Positions 9,948-18,709 are shown, numbered from the stretch's first letter. The stretch: DNA of 64,000 nucleotides from Roseovarius nubinhibens ISM (GCF_000152625.1 NZ_CH724156.1:3216602-3280601), one strand, 5' to 3'. The notes: generated by a model not told the origin, from the letters alone. Numbers and translations are program-made.

Positions 9948-11294
9948 CTATTCGGCCGCGTGCACAATCTTCTTCTTGGCCCGCGACCCTGACGGCCGGC
10001 TTGGTCTCCGGCCATTCGGCTTATAACCCATCTTCTCTGAGTTCGTCCGCACCTTGGGCTTGGGCGGGGCGGCCTCCTGCATCTCTTTGATGTGCTCGAG
10101 GACAGCGCTCAGGCGTTTGTTGCCGGTGATAGCCGCATGGGTCACGCGCTGATCCATGTCGAAGATTTTGTAGGGCAGGGAGCGGCCTTTCCAGCGCGCC
10201 TCAAACCGGCCATCCACGAAGGCGTAGGTGTCTACATATTTGCCGACCAGGCCGCGTGTGATCTCGCTTTCCTCGAGCATGATCCGCTTGCGGTCATAGG
10301 AAAATGTCAGTTGCTTTCCGACATATCGGTTCTCACGCCAGCACAGCACTTCCGCCAAACGGTCCGGTTCCACATTCAGCGCCCGGTGCAGGTTATCCGG
10401 TTTGGCCGGGGCCTTGGAAAACTTGGCGTTGAAGCGGGCCTTGAAGCCTTCCAGAAAGGCGTTTCCGGCCTTTATATTCGAAACACCTGCCAGTCTCAGC
10501 TCTTTGACAAGCCGGTCCTGAAGCGTGCGGTTGGCGCGTTCCACGCGACCCTTCGCCTGGCTTGAGTTGGCGCACAAAATCTCGATATTCAGCTCACTCA
10601 AAGCGCGCCCGAACTGAGTGATCCGCGCGCCGCCCTTGGCGTCTTCCTTGGCCACGCGAAACACCGAGTGCTTGTCACTGTAAAATGCAACCGGCCGCCC
10701 ATGGGTATGCAGGTAGCTCTCAAGCGCTTCGAAGTAGCTGAAGGTGCTCTCGGATTTGACAAACCGCAGTTCCATCAACGTGCTGGTGGCATCGTCGATG
10801 AACACGAGCAGGGTGCAGGGACCGCCCCGATCCTCGAACCAGCGGTGATCGGAGCCGTCGATCTGGATCAGCTCGCCATAGCATTCCCGGCGCAGACGCG
10901 GCTGGTGGAACGTCCGGCGCTGTTTGCGCGACAGCCAGATGCCGTCTTCAATCATCCATTTGCGCAGCGTCTCACGGGACACCTTGAACCCGTGATGTTC
11001 CGCCAGCTTTTCCGCGGCCAGCGTCGGCCCGAAATCCACATAGTTTTCTTTTATCAACGCCAAGGCATAGTCGCGCTTCGCTTTGTGGATCCGGTTGTTC
11101 GGAGGCTTGCCGCGCGCCTTGTGACGGATCGCGGATGCGCCGTCCTGGCGGTATCGCTTCAGCAGCCGGAATACCTGCCGCCGTGTCAGATCCAGCAGGT
11201 TCGCCGCATTCTCAACCGTCAGCCGGCCGTCATCGACCTGTGCCAAAACCTCCACGCGGTTCAACTCGCGCTCGCTCATCATCACCCATCCCAT
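9948..11294 (-). CDS. IS transposase, DDE type (IS1202/ISNCY-like)
   Basis: 448 residues (start uncertain among ATGs at 11294, 11282 and 11279). N-terminal helix-turn-helix region (MSERELNRVEVLAQ; LLDLTRRQVFRLLKRYRQDG) for end binding, then an rve/RNase-H-like catalytic core with candidate DDE residues in IQIDGSDHRWFE, LLVFIDDATS and AKGRVERANRTLQDRL. The C-terminus is basic and Pro-rich. The frame is intact and both ends of the element are intact, so the copy may be active. It is transcribed away from the dif-like site. Confidence 0.92.
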   Translation of the reverse strand: MGWVMMSERELNRVEVLAQVDDGRLTVENAANLLDLTRRQVFRLLKRYRQDGASAIRHKARGKPPNNRIHKAKRDYALALIKENYVDFGPTLAAEKLAEHHGFKVSRETLRKWMIEDGIWLSRKQRRTFHQPRLRRECYGELIQIDGSDHRWFEDRGGPCTLLVFIDDATSTLMELRFVKSESTFSYFEALESYLHTHGRPVAFYSDKHSVFRVAKEDAKGGARITQFGRALSELNIEILCANSSQAKGRVERANRTLQDRLVKELRLAGVSNIKAGNAFLEGFKARFNAKFSKAPAKPDNLHRALNVEPDRLAEVLCWRENRYVGKQLTFSYDRKRIMLEESEITRGLVGKYVDTYAFVDGRFEARWKGRSLPYKIFDMDQRVTHAAITGNKRLSAVLEHIKEMQEAAPPKPKVRTNSEKMGYKPNGRRPSRPSGSRAKKKIVHAAE

Positions 11295-11353
11295 GCCCGA
11301 TCTCTCTGCCTGTTCTCATTGCAGGCGAGAGTGACACTTCTGCTTTGCCGATG

Positions 11354-11379
11354 GGTGACATTACTGCTTTGCGGCTACA
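11354..11379 (-). repeat. Right terminal inverted repeat of the IS
   Basis: Read on the minus strand it starts TGTAGCCGC and ends AATGTCACC, partner of the left repeat. It is followed on the plus strand by the target duplication GGCAA (11380-11384). Confidence 0.85.
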
Positions 11380-11384
11380 GGCAA

Positions 11385-11412
11385 AAGTCGCATAATCAGT
11401 ATTATGTTAATA
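11385..11412 (+). other. dif: Candidate chromosomal dif site (XerCD recombination site)
   Basis: 28 bp: XerC-type arm AAGTCGCATAA (11385-11395), 6-bp spacer TCAGTA (11396-11401), XerD-type arm TTATGTTAATA (11402-11412). Compared with E. coli dif, the inner seven bases of the XerC arm (CGCATAA) and the first nine of the XerD arm (TTATGTTAA) are identical, and arm and spacer lengths agree. Such sites resolve chromosome dimers at the terminus. A shift from G-rich to C-rich top strand around here (sampled by eye) fits a terminus position. Confidence 0.85.
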
Positions 11413-11471
11413 TAGCATGTGCGGGCTGCATGAAAACAGCGGTCTAACCCGTTGCCCTGGCGTCTCTTTTG

Positions 11472-11711
11472 TCAGAACGCGTTGAAGGTCAATGTGGTGA
11501 GCGTGCGCTCGACCCCCTCGATCATCGCGATATTGTCGTTGATATAGACGCCGACATCTTCGCCCGCGGGCACGTAGAGCTTGAGCAGCAGATCATATTC
11601 GCCGCTGGTCGAGAACAGTTCGGAATGGATTTCGCGCAGGACGATGGCATCGGCGACCTTGTAGGTCGTGCCGGGCTTGCAGCGGATCTGGACGAATACG
11701 CAGGTGGTCAT
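11472..11711 (-). CDS. Stand-alone Lrp/AsnC ligand-binding (RAM) domain protein
   Basis: 79 residues starting MTTCVFVQIRCKPG. It is only the C-terminal regulatory domain of Lrp/AsnC regulators, an alpha/beta fold with YKVADAIVLREIHSELFSTSGEYD and a final SMEE-like segment, without the DNA-binding half. Such stand-alone RAM proteins form dimers or larger rings and bind amino acids; a cellular role is usually unknown. The start is set by GAGGGACC just upstream. It is divergent from aroQ. It lies 59 bp beyond the dif-like site. Confidence 0.88.
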   Translation of the reverse strand: MTTCVFVQIRCKPGTTYKVADAIVLREIHSELFSTSGEYDLLLKLYVPAGEDVGVYINDNIAMIEGVERTLTTLTFNAF

Positions 11712-11902
11712 GGTCCCTCTCGTGTGGCAGGATGAAATGGCTTGGGGCGCAGCTTTACGTGGCTTTGTCCCAATTGCAAATGTCCAAATGCCGGTGACCC
11801 ATTGTCCGCACAGCCGTCGCGCATGGCACAGAAGATGGCTTGTGACGCTCGACAGCGTCAGTTTTGAGCGGTATTGCAATGGTCACGAAAAGGAAGCTGA
11901 TC

Positions 11903-12346
11903 ATGACCTCACTGCTCATTCTGAACGGCCCCAACCTCAACCTCTTGGGCACACGTCAGCCCGAGATCTACGGGGCGACCACGCTGGCAGATATCGAGGA
12001 CATGTGCCGTGCCCATGCGCGCGAGACCAATGTCAGCATCGGCTTTGAGCAGAGCAATCACGAAGGCGCGCTGGTCGAAGCCATCCATGGCGCGCGCGGC
12101 AGCCACGACGGGATCATCCTCAACGCCGGGGCCTACACCCATACCTCCATCGCCTTGATGGATGCGATCAGCTCGGTCGAGCTGCCGGTGGTGGAGCTGC
12201 ATCTGTCGAATGTCCATGCGCGCGAGGAGTTTCGCCATAAATCCTATATCGCGCGGGTCGCGGTTGGTGTGATTTGCGGTTTCGGCGCGGCAGGTTATCC
12301 TTTGGCGATGGACGCTCTCATCAGTTACTTGCACATGTCCAAATGA
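11903..12346 (+). CDS. aroQ: Type II 3-dehydroquinate dehydratase
   Basis: Converts 3-dehydroquinate to 3-dehydroshikimate in the shikimate pathway. 147 residues, normal for the dodecameric type II enzyme. Motifs: [17 protein letters not shown] with the catalytic Arg and Tyr, [29 protein letters not shown] and [18 protein letters not shown]. The ATG at 11903 has AAGGAAGC upstream; the frame extends to 11864 but without a ribosome site. The stop overlaps the next gene's start (ATGA), so aroQ and the LuxR-type gene are coupled. Confidence 0.95.
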   Translation: MTSLLILNGPNLNLLGTRQPEIYGATTLADIEDMCRAHARETNVSIGFEQSNHEGALVEAIHGARGSHDGIILNAGAYTHTSIALMDAISSVELPVVELHLSNVHAREEFRHKSYIARVAVGVICGFGAAGYPLAMDALISYLHMSK

Positions 12347-13101
12347 TCGACAGTACCGAACTTAACGATTTTCTGCATGCGTCAGAGCTTGAAACCCTCT
12401 GGGATCATCTGGTGCGCCGGATGGCGGGCTATGGGTTTGATCGGCTGATCTATGGCGCGACGCGGTTTCGCACCGCGACCTCGCTCGGCGATGCCGAGGA
12501 TTTCGTCATCCTGACCAATCACGATCCCGAGTATATGGATGGGTTTGTGAATGGCGGCCTCTATTTTCACGCGCCTATGGTGAAATGGGCGCTGGAACAT
12601 GAAGGCCCGTGTTCCTGGTCGGTGCTGCATGAGATGGCGGAGACCGGCACGCTCAGCGCGCAGGAGCGCAAGGTCGTCGCGTTCAACATCTCGCATCAGG
12701 TGACCGCGGGCTATTCGATCTCGTTTCAATCGGTCAGTGCCCGGACCAAGGCGGCGATTGCGCTCACCGCGCGGGCCGGCATGGGACAGGACGAGGTCGA
12801 TGCGATCTGGGCCGAGCATGGCGACGATATCCTGCTGCTCAACAACATCGCGCATCTGCGCATCCTCTCCCTGCCCTATACCAGCCCGACCCGCAGCCTG
12901 ACGGCGCGGCAGCGCGAGGTTCTGGGCTGGGTCGGCGATGGCAAAACGGTGCAGGATATCGCGCTCTTGCTCAATCTGACGCCCGCTACGGTTGAAAAGC
13001 ATCTGCGCCTGGCCCGCGATGCGCTGAGCGTCGAGACCACGGCGCAGGCGGTGCTCAAGGCCAGTTTCCAGAACCAGATCTTCACGCTGGAACCGTCCTA
13101 A
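12343..13101 (+). CDS. LuxR-type regulator with autoinducer-binding domain (LuxR solo)
   Basis: 252 residues. N-terminal autoinducer-binding-type domain (about 15-165), with [19 protein letters not shown] and the aromatic/acidic pocket region around [16 protein letters not shown]-terminal LuxR helix-turn-helix (about 183-240) with [18 protein letters not shown] and [19 protein letters not shown]. No luxI-type synthase occurs in the window, so it would respond to a signal made elsewhere or to another ligand. It starts inside the aroQ stop and is translated with it. Targets are not evident. Confidence 0.9.
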   Translation: MIDSTELNDFLHASELETLWDHLVRRMAGYGFDRLIYGATRFRTATSLGDAEDFVILTNHDPEYMDGFVNGGLYFHAPMVKWALEHEGPCSWSVLHEMAETGTLSAQERKVVAFNISHQVTAGYSISFQSVSARTKAAIALTARAGMGQDEVDAIWAEHGDDILLLNNIAHLRILSLPYTSPTRSLTARQREVLGWVGDGKTVQDIALLLNLTPATVEKHLRLARDALSVETTAQAVLKASFQNQIFTLEPS

Positions 13102-13464
13102 ACCGCCCTAAGGTTTAATCAATCTTAATATACACTGCTTAAATTTGCATTCATTTCATTGAAGGTACGGATTTCCTGACTTTCATTCCATGAAATTATT
13201 TTGCAATTTAGACGTGTTCCGTGAGTGGTGGCAATTTTCGCCTGGGAACATCGGGCCCACAATCCTTGGCATTTCAAGGCTCGGTGGACCGGTCCGGTAC
13301 AACCGGAGCTGGTGGTCAGTCTCTATTGTTCGGGGCTGATCATCGGCACTTTAAAATCGGCCCCCACCCCCCATCTTCACAGCTCTTAACGCGCGGCGCG
13401 GCGACGCCCTTATGTCGCCCCCTGCCACCAGAATTCGGGCCTTTGTCAGCCTGCGACCGGCCAA
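13102..13464. other. Non-coding gap between the LuxR-type gene and the tsf terminator
   Basis: AT-rich over about 13110-13215, then GC-rich. It contains a perfect inverted repeat TCCGGT-ACA-ACCGGA (13293-13307) flanked by GACC and GGTC. A frame with a GTG start at 13221 runs into the tsf terminator and looks accidental. No gene recognised. Confidence 0.5.
13293..13307. repeat. Perfect short palindrome in the gap
   Basis: TCCGGT (13293-13298), spacer ACA, ACCGGA (13302-13307). It could be an operator or a small hairpin; nothing else identifies it. Confidence 0.5.
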
Positions 13465-13495
13465 GAAAAAACGCGCCCCGAGAGGCGCGTTTTCA
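13465..13495 (-). terminator. Terminator after tsf
   Basis: ACGCGCC (13471-13477) pairs with GGCGCGT (13484-13490); read on the minus strand it is followed by six T residues. It ends the rpsB-tsf transcript. Confidence 0.85.
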
Positions 13496-13534
13496 CAATC
13501 GTTTCAAACCGTTGAACGGGGCTTAGCTCGAGGC

Positions 13535-14410
13535 TTAGCCCTGGGCGGCCTTGGCCACTTCGGCGGCGAAATCTTCTTTTTCGACTTCGATGCCTTCGCC
13601 CACTTCGAGACGGACAAACCCGACGATCTCGGCACCGGCTTCTTTGGCGGCGGCCTCGACGGTGAGGTCGGGGTTGATCACGAAGGATTGGCCCAGCAGG
13701 GTCACTTCGGACATGAATTTCTTCATGCGGCCGACGATCATTTTCTCGATCACGGCATCGGGCTTGCCCGACTCACGTGCGATGTCGATCTGAACCTGCT
13801 TTTCCTTCTCGACGACGGCCGGGTCGAGCTCGGCTTCGTTGAGCGCGGCGGGGTTGGTCGCGGCGATATGCATGGCAACCTGCTTGCCGAACGCCTCATC
13901 ACCCCCTTTGAGAGCGACGAGAACGCCGATCTTGCCCATGCCGTCCGCGGCGGGGTTGTGGATGTAGGAGACGACCGTGTCGCCCGACACCGACGCCATG
14001 CGGCGCAGCGACATGTTCTCGCCGATGGTGGCGATCTTGTCGGTGATGGTGTCTGCCACGGTCTTGCCGCCGAGATCGGTCGCCTTGAGCGCCTCGATGT
14101 CGTCTGCCTTGACGGCTGCATCCGCGATGCTTGCCACCATCGCCTGGAACTCGGCGTTCTTGGCGACAAAGTCGGTTTCGGCGTTCACTTCGACGGCGAC
14201 GCCACGGCCACCTTCGACATTGACCGCAACGAGACCTTCGGCCGCGGTGCGGCCCGATTTCTTGGCCGCTTTGGCCAGGCCCTTGGTGCGCAGCCAGTCA
14301 ACAGCCGCCTCCATGTCGCCATCGGTTTCGGTCAGCGCTTTTTTCGCGTCCATCATGCCTGCGCCGGTCGTGTCGCGCAGCTGTTTCACCAATGCAGCAG
14401 TGATTGCCAT
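13535..14410 (-). CDS. tsf: Translation elongation factor Ts
   Basis: Guanine nucleotide exchange factor for EF-Tu. 291 residues. The N-terminal UBA-like module holds [24 protein letters not shown], and the family signature with the EF-Tu contact is present (ETDFVAKN in the core). Two core subdomains and the dimerisation helices follow in the usual order. It lies 77 bp downstream of rpsB in the same direction, the universal bacterial pair, and is followed by a strong terminator. Confidence 0.97.
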   Translation of the reverse strand: MAITAALVKQLRDTTGAGMMDAKKALTETDGDMEAAVDWLRTKGLAKAAKKSGRTAAEGLVAVNVEGGRGVAVEVNAETDFVAKNAEFQAMVASIADAAVKADDIEALKATDLGGKTVADTITDKIATIGENMSLRRMASVSGDTVVSYIHNPAADGMGKIGVLVALKGGDEAFGKQVAMHIAATNPAALNEAELDPAVVEKEKQVQIDIARESGKPDAVIEKMIVGRMKKFMSEVTLLGQSFVINPDLTVEAAAKEAGAEIVGFVRLEVGEGIEVEKEDFAAEVAKAAQG

Positions 14411-14487
14411 CGTGGCTCTCCTCGAATCTGTGGATTACGGGGACAGGTCTGCCCTGCCCCCCATGTCATTTGCGTGAAACCCGAGGC

Positions 14488-15354
14488 TTAGCCTTCGGCG
14501 TTTTCCTTGACTTCCTCGGACGATTTGATGTCCAGGGGCGCATCTTTCGACATGGCGTCGTTATGCGCGGTCTCGTCGCTGACATTGCCGGTTTCGACGC
14601 CGTCCGACAGCGTCTCTTCTACAGGGGCCTCGGCCAGGGCACCGAGATCGACGCCTGCGGCACCCATCTGGGCCGACATGCCGTCGAGCGCGGCACGGCT
14701 CACCAGGTCGCAGTAGAGCGAGATGGCGCGGGCCGCGTCGTCGTTGCCGGGGATGATGTAGTCGATGCCATCGGGCGAGCAGTTGGTGTCAACCACAGCC
14801 ACAACCGGGATGCCGAGCTTGTTGGCTTCGGCCACGGCGAGGGCTTCTTTCTTGACGTCGATGACGAAGAGCATGTCCGGCACGCCGCCCATTTCGCGGA
14901 TACCGCCGAGCGAGGCCTGCAGCTTTTCCTGGTCGCGTTCGATGCCGAGACGCTCTTTCTTGGTGAGGCCTTCGGCGCCACCTTCGAGGGCTTCGTCAAT
15001 CTCTTTGAGACGCTTGATCGACTGGCTCACGGTCTGCCAGTTGGTCAGCGTGCCGCCGAGCCAGCGGTGGTTCATGTAGAACTGGGCCGATTTTTCGGCG
15101 GCTTCGGCGACGGGGCCTGCGGCCTGACGCTTGGTGCCGACGAAGAGAACCCGGCCGCCTTTGGCCGCGGTGTCACGGATCGCATTCAAAGCCGCGTCCA
15201 GCATCGGAACGGTCTGGGTCAGGTCCATGATGTGGATGCCGTTACGCGCGCCATAGATGAACTCGCCCATACGGGGGTTCCAACGCTGCGTCTGGTGACC
15301 AAAGTGAACGCCTGCTTCGAGCAGCTGACGCATGGTGAACTCGGGAAGAGCCAT
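14488..15354 (-). CDS. rpsB: 30S ribosomal protein S2
   Basis: 288 residues from the ATG at 15354 ([15 protein letters not shown]), set by the purine-rich ribosome site GGAAAAGG upstream; an earlier start at 15387 would add a charged leader atypical of S2. Core motifs are [21 protein letters not shown] and the C-terminal [19 protein letters not shown] and IPGNDDA. After the S2 core (about residue 232) there is an acidic tail of more than 50 residues, which is an extension common in alphaproteobacteria. Confidence 0.96.
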   Translation of the reverse strand: MALPEFTMRQLLEAGVHFGHQTQRWNPRMGEFIYGARNGIHIMDLTQTVPMLDAALNAIRDTAAKGGRVLFVGTKRQAAGPVAEAAEKSAQFYMNHRWLGGTLTNWQTVSQSIKRLKEIDEALEGGAEGLTKKERLGIERDQEKLQASLGGIREMGGVPDMLFVIDVKKEALAVAEANKLGIPVVAVVDTNCSPDGIDYIIPGNDDAARAISLYCDLVSRAALDGMSAQMGAAGVDLGALAEAPVEETLSDGVETGNVSDETAHNDAMSKDAPLDIKSSEEVKENAEG

Positions 15355-15685
15355 GTCTTTTTCCTTTTCCGGTTTTCGCCTCGGCATGGGGTGAGAAGCG
15401 GCGCTTCAACCGGTGGACCGCCGGGGATGTCTCCCCCGATCAGCCCGCCCATACCTGCGGATTTCAGTGCCGCGCGTATAGACCGCCCCAACCAAAGGCG
15501 CAAGGGCAAAGGCACACGGACAAAGGCCCAAAAGCCGCAAACCGCCGCAAAAGATGGCAGAAGACCGTGTAGGCCACCCAAGACCGTGCCAAACCGGGGA
15601 AAAGAGAGCGGCAATCTGCCCCTGCCCCGTTGCCGCCCGGCCGCTTTCCGCCTACATACGGGTGACCCTTAGCAGTGGCATCATA
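15355..15685. other. Divergent promoter region between rpsB and the DUF502 gene
   Basis: About 330 bp holding the leaders of two divergent genes. It is A-rich on the plus strand around 15480-15610. I see no clear hairpin, repeat or convincing promoter hexamer pair. Confidence 0.4.
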
Positions 15686-16372
15686 ATGAACACACCTTTC
15701 GACGACGAGCCGAAACCACCGCGCCGCCCCGGGCGCTTTGCAGGGCTCCGTGCCAGCTTTCTCACCGGGCTGGTGGTGATCGCGCCCGTGGGCATGACCG
15801 TCTGGCTGGTCTGGACGCTGGTGGGCTGGGTCGACGGGGTGGTTCTGCCGCTCGTGCCCTATGATCTGCGGCCCGAGAAATACATCGGCATCAACCTGCG
15901 CGGCGTCGGCGTCATCTTCTTCTTTGTCTTCACCATTCTGGTGGGTTGGATCGCCAAGGGGCTGATCGGGAAATCCATGATCGGCTTTGCCGAACGGCTG
16001 GTCGACCGGATGCCGGTGGTGCGTTCGATCTATTCCGGCGTGAAACAGATCGCCGAGACGGTCTTTGCCCAGAGCGAACGCAGCTTTGAAAAGGCCTGTC
16101 TCGTGCAATATCCGCGCAAGGGGATCTGGGCCATCGGCTTTATCTCGACCACCGCCAAGGGCGAAGTGGCGCGGCGGGCGGAGACCTCGGGCGCGCTGAT
16201 GTCGATCTTTGTGCCGACGACGCCGAACCCGACCTCGGGGTTTTTGCTGTTTTTCCCGCGCGAAGATGTGATCGAGCTCGACATGTCGATCGAGGACGCG
16301 GCCAAGCTGGTGATCTCGGCGGGTCTCGTCTATCCGGGCAGCAAGGACCGGCCGGAGGATGCCGACGGCTGA
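15686..16372 (+). CDS. DUF502 family inner-membrane protein
   Basis: 228 residues. A Pro/Arg-rich cytoplasmic N-terminus is followed by two membrane helices (about 27-50 and 73-95), then a soluble domain with MPVVRSIYSGVKQIAETVF and FVPTTPNPTSGFLLFFPRED, the conserved DUF502 signatures. The start ATG at 15686 begins MNTPFDDE. The family is widespread in proteobacteria but its function is not established. The stop lies close to the convergent patatin gene. Confidence 0.88.
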   Translation: MNTPFDDEPKPPRRPGRFAGLRASFLTGLVVIAPVGMTVWLVWTLVGWVDGVVLPLVPYDLRPEKYIGINLRGVGVIFFFVFTILVGWIAKGLIGKSMIGFAERLVDRMPVVRSIYSGVKQIAETVFAQSERSFEKACLVQYPRKGIWAIGFISTTAKGEVARRAETSGALMSIFVPTTPNPTSGFLLFFPREDVIELDMSIEDAAKLVISAGLVYPGSKDRPEDADG

Positions 16373-16390
16373 TCCCCCGATGCCCGTGGC

Positions 16391-17416
16391 CTAGCTGAAC
16401 ATCTCGGCCAGGTTGATCGTGTCGCGTTCACCCAGATCGTCGAAATGCGCGGCGAGAAACTCTTCTGCCGCCGCGCGCCCCGCCTCCTTGAGACGGCGCA
16501 GCAAGGCCGGCACCGGCACCATTTTCGTGGCCACTGACAGATCGCGCATCAGCCCGTCATCGGCGATCATATGAATGAGCACCCGCTTCATCGCGCCGCC
16601 CGGCATCGCGCCCTCGTCGAGCAGACGCTGGGCAAAGCTGATGGCGCGCAGCTCGCGCAAGAGCGAGCTGTTGAAACTGATCTCGTTGATCCGGTTCTGA
16701 ATGTCCTGGGCGCTGCGCGGCACCGCGTCGCGTTCCAGAGGGTTGATGTTGATCACCACGATGTCGCGCGGGAAATCCGGGCGAAACAGCGGAAAGAGCG
16801 CCGGGTTGCCGGTATAGCCGCCATCCCAGTAATGCTCGCCACCGATTTCGACCGCTTGGAACATGGTCGGCAAACAGGCCGAGGCCAAGAGCACATCGGT
16901 GCTGATCTCATTGTCCTTGAACACCCGGATCTTGCCCGTCTTCACATTGGTCGCGCCAACGAAAAGCGCCGGCCCCGCCTCGGAACAGATCTTGTCATAT
17001 TCGAACGCCTCGGCCACCGGGCGCAGCGGGTTGCTGTAGAACGGTCCATAGACATAGGGCGACACCGCGCGACTGACCGCATCGGCCATGAGGAAGGGCG
17101 GTGAAAAGCTCACCGCACGGCTGAGCTCGGCGCTGGGTAGGTCGAGCCCGAACCACGCGGGCCAGCGCAGATCGTTGACCGCGCCCATCTGCCCCCAGAG
17201 CCAGTTAAGCCGCTCTCGCGCCCCGTCGCGCCCATCCGCGACCCAACCCGATTTCACCGCCGCGCCATTCATCGCACCCGCCGAGGTGCCGGACATGGCG
17301 GCGATCTCGATCCGCTCGTCTTCGAGCAGCCGGTCGAGCACGCCCCAGGTATAGGCGCCATGCGCCCCGCCGCCCTGCAGCCCGAGATTGATCCGCTTGG
17401 TCGCGCGTTTGGCCAT
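16391..17416 (-). CDS. Patatin-like phospholipase/acyl hydrolase
   Basis: 341 residues with the patatin catalytic dyad set: oxyanion loop GLQGGGAHGAYTWG (about 12-25), nucleophile elbow GTSAGAMNG, and the Asp motif WDGGYTGNP. No signal peptide, so cytoplasmic. It sits next to and reads the same way as 3-hydroxybutyrate dehydrogenase; this pairing recurs in related bacteria and suggests a role in lipid or polyhydroxybutyrate turnover, which is an inference from context. Substrate cannot be read from the sequence. Confidence 0.9.
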   Translation of the reverse strand: MAKRATKRINLGLQGGGAHGAYTWGVLDRLLEDERIEIAAMSGTSAGAMNGAAVKSGWVADGRDGARERLNWLWGQMGAVNDLRWPAWFGLDLPSAELSRAVSFSPPFLMADAVSRAVSPYVYGPFYSNPLRPVAEAFEYDKICSEAGPALFVGATNVKTGKIRVFKDNEISTDVLLASACLPTMFQAVEIGGEHYWDGGYTGNPALFPLFRPDFPRDIVVININPLERDAVPRSAQDIQNRINEISFNSSLLRELRAISFAQRLLDEGAMPGGAMKRVLIHMIADDGLMRDLSVATKMVPVPALLRRLKEAGRAAAEEFLAAHFDDLGERDTINLAEMFS

Positions 17417-17490
17417 GGTTCGCCTCTCTCATAAATGCGGTCAGGGCAGAGGCCCGCCCCCTGCCCTGACATCTGCGCCTCTGCGCTGGT

Positions 17491-18264
17491 TCAGAGCGCC
17501 GTCCAGCCGCCGTCGACGCTGATCGTCGTGCCGGTCACCTGCGCCGCCGCATCCGAACAGAGATAGAGCGCCGTGCCGCCCAGCTGTTCGACCGTGGCGA
17601 ACTCTTTCGACGGCTGCCGGGTGAGCATGACATTCTTGATCACCTCTTCACGGCTCATGCCATATTCCTTCATCGTGTCGGGGATCTGCGCCTCGACCAG
17701 CGGGGTGAGCACATAGCCCGGGCAGATGGCATTGGCGGTGATCGGCTCTTCTGCGGTCTCGAGCGCGGTCACCTTGGTGAGCCCGACGATGCCATGTTTC
17801 GCCGCCACATAGGCCGATTTGAAGGGCGAGGCAGTGAGACCATGGGCCGAGGCCACGTTGATCACCCGGCCCCAGCCCGCCTTGCGCATCAAGGGCAGCG
17901 CCGCGGCCGTTGTGTGAAAGGCCGAGTTGAGGTTGATCGCGATGATCGCATCCCATTTCTCGGTCGGAAACTCGGGCAGCGGGGCGACGTGCTGAATGCC
18001 CGCGTTGTTGACGAGAATATCGCAGACGCCGGCCTCTTCGATCAGCGCCCGGCAGTCCGCCGCTTTCGACATATCCGCCTTGATATAGCGCGCCTCGACG
18101 CCATGGGTCTTGGCCAGCTCGGCGGCCAGCGCGTGATCCTCGTCGCGGTCGGTGAACGAGTTCAGAACCACATTGATCCCGGCGCGGGCCAGCTCGGTGG
18201 CGATGCCCAGACCGATCCCCGAATTGGACCCGGTGACGACAGCAGTTTTACCTTGAACGCTCAT
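17491..18264 (-). CDS. bdhA: D-3-hydroxybutyrate dehydrogenase
   Basis: Oxidises 3-hydroxybutyrate to acetoacetate with NAD+, a step of polyhydroxybutyrate use. 257-residue classical SDR: nucleotide motif TGSNSGIGLGIA, NNAGIQHV, the catalytic Ser region NVASAHGLTAS and YVAAKHG (YxxxK). LVEAQIP and the C-terminal VDGGWTAL match bacterial BdhA. The upstream patatin-like gene follows it by 74 bp, so both are probably one operon read on the minus strand. Confidence 0.92.
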   Translation of the reverse strand: MSVQGKTAVVTGSNSGIGLGIATELARAGINVVLNSFTDRDEDHALAAELAKTHGVEARYIKADMSKAADCRALIEEAGVCDILVNNAGIQHVAPLPEFPTEKWDAIIAINLNSAFHTTAAALPLMRKAGWGRVINVASAHGLTASPFKSAYVAAKHGIVGLTKVTALETAEEPITANAICPGYVLTPLVEAQIPDTMKEYGMSREEVIKNVMLTRQPSKEFATVEQLGGTALYLCSDAAAQVTGTTISVDGGWTAL

Positions 18265-18519
18265 GCATAGCTCTCCTCATGCTTTCCGCTTGCACCCTAC
18301 ATGCTGCACATGCGAAATGCACCAGCCGGATGTAGGACCAAGCGCAGCCCACGCCCGGCAAATTCGCACAACACGACAACGTGATCCCCGGGACGGGATT
18401 GCCGCATTCTGCACCATGGGAATCGCCGCCCCGAGGCCCTAGATGGATCAGGGGTGATGGCCGTCCCCGATGCGGGGCGCGATCAGAGGCGTAAAGGGAT
18501 GCAAAGAAGGGCTGCGGCC
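18265..18519. other. Intergenic region upstream of bdhA
   Basis: This holds the bdhA promoter side. No clear operator is recognised. The remainder of the gap up to 18709 contains the candidate small RNA described separately. Confidence 0.4.
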
Positions 18520-18595
18520 AAAAAAAACGCCGGCACGAGGCCGGCGTTAAGTTATTGAGGCAGGTTTCATACAGGCAAGAAACCTATCGAGCAGT
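18520..18595 (-). ncRNA. Candidate small RNA with intrinsic terminator
   Basis: Read on the minus strand: a first hairpin with AGGTTTC pairing to GAAACCT (18579-18585 and 18562-18568), then a 9-bp terminator stem AACGCCGGC/GCCGGCGTT (18526-18548) followed by an uninterrupted U tract (18520-18525 plus the two stem U). A promoter-like pair lies just upstream. There is no minus-strand gene that needs this terminator, so the simplest reading is a free-standing RNA of about 76 nt. No known RNA family is recognised. Confidence 0.65.
18526..18548 (-). terminator. Terminator hairpin of the candidate sRNA
   Basis: AACGCCGGC (18526-18534), loop ACGAG, GCCGGCGTT (18540-18548); T-rich only on the minus-strand side, which fixes the direction of transcription. 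Confidence 0.8.
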
Positions 18596-18601
18596 GACAC
18601 C

Positions 18602-18630
18602 TTTATAAGCAATCTCGCGCTGGCATCCAA
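18602..18630 (-). promoter_or_regulatory. Promoter-like hexamers for the candidate sRNA
   Basis: On the minus strand: TTGGAT (18630-18625), 17-bp spacer, TATAAA (18607-18602). The -10 matches 5 of 6 consensus bases and the spacing is ideal; the -35 matches only three. Confidence 0.45.
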
Positions 18631-18709
18631 GCTAAAAGTTTGAAACTACGGAAATCTGTTACTACCCTGAGGGGCAGACAAATAAGGGCAGTCGGGAATT
18701 GTTGCCAAA

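Larger units (their letters stand above)
9529..11379 (-). mobile_element. Complete insertion sequence, IS1202/ISNCY-like, 1851 bp
   Basis: The element is bounded by imperfect 26-bp inverted repeats starting TGTA (9529-9554 and 11354-11379) and flanked by a 5-bp direct repeat GGCAA at 9524-9528 and 11380-11384, a target duplication showing intact ends. It carries a DDE transposase and a small second ORF on the minus strand. Each end holds a second inner copy of the motif ending in GTCAC (9561-9579; 11330-11348), likely extra transposase sites. The right end lies 5 bp from the XerC arm of a dif-like site. Family naming is from transposase sequence features; the precise IS group needs a database match. 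Confidence 0.88.

Noticed and set aside
13221..13526. GTG-started frame of 101 codons in the gap before tsf
   Set aside because: Runs through the tsf terminator, has no ribosome site and no recognisable product.
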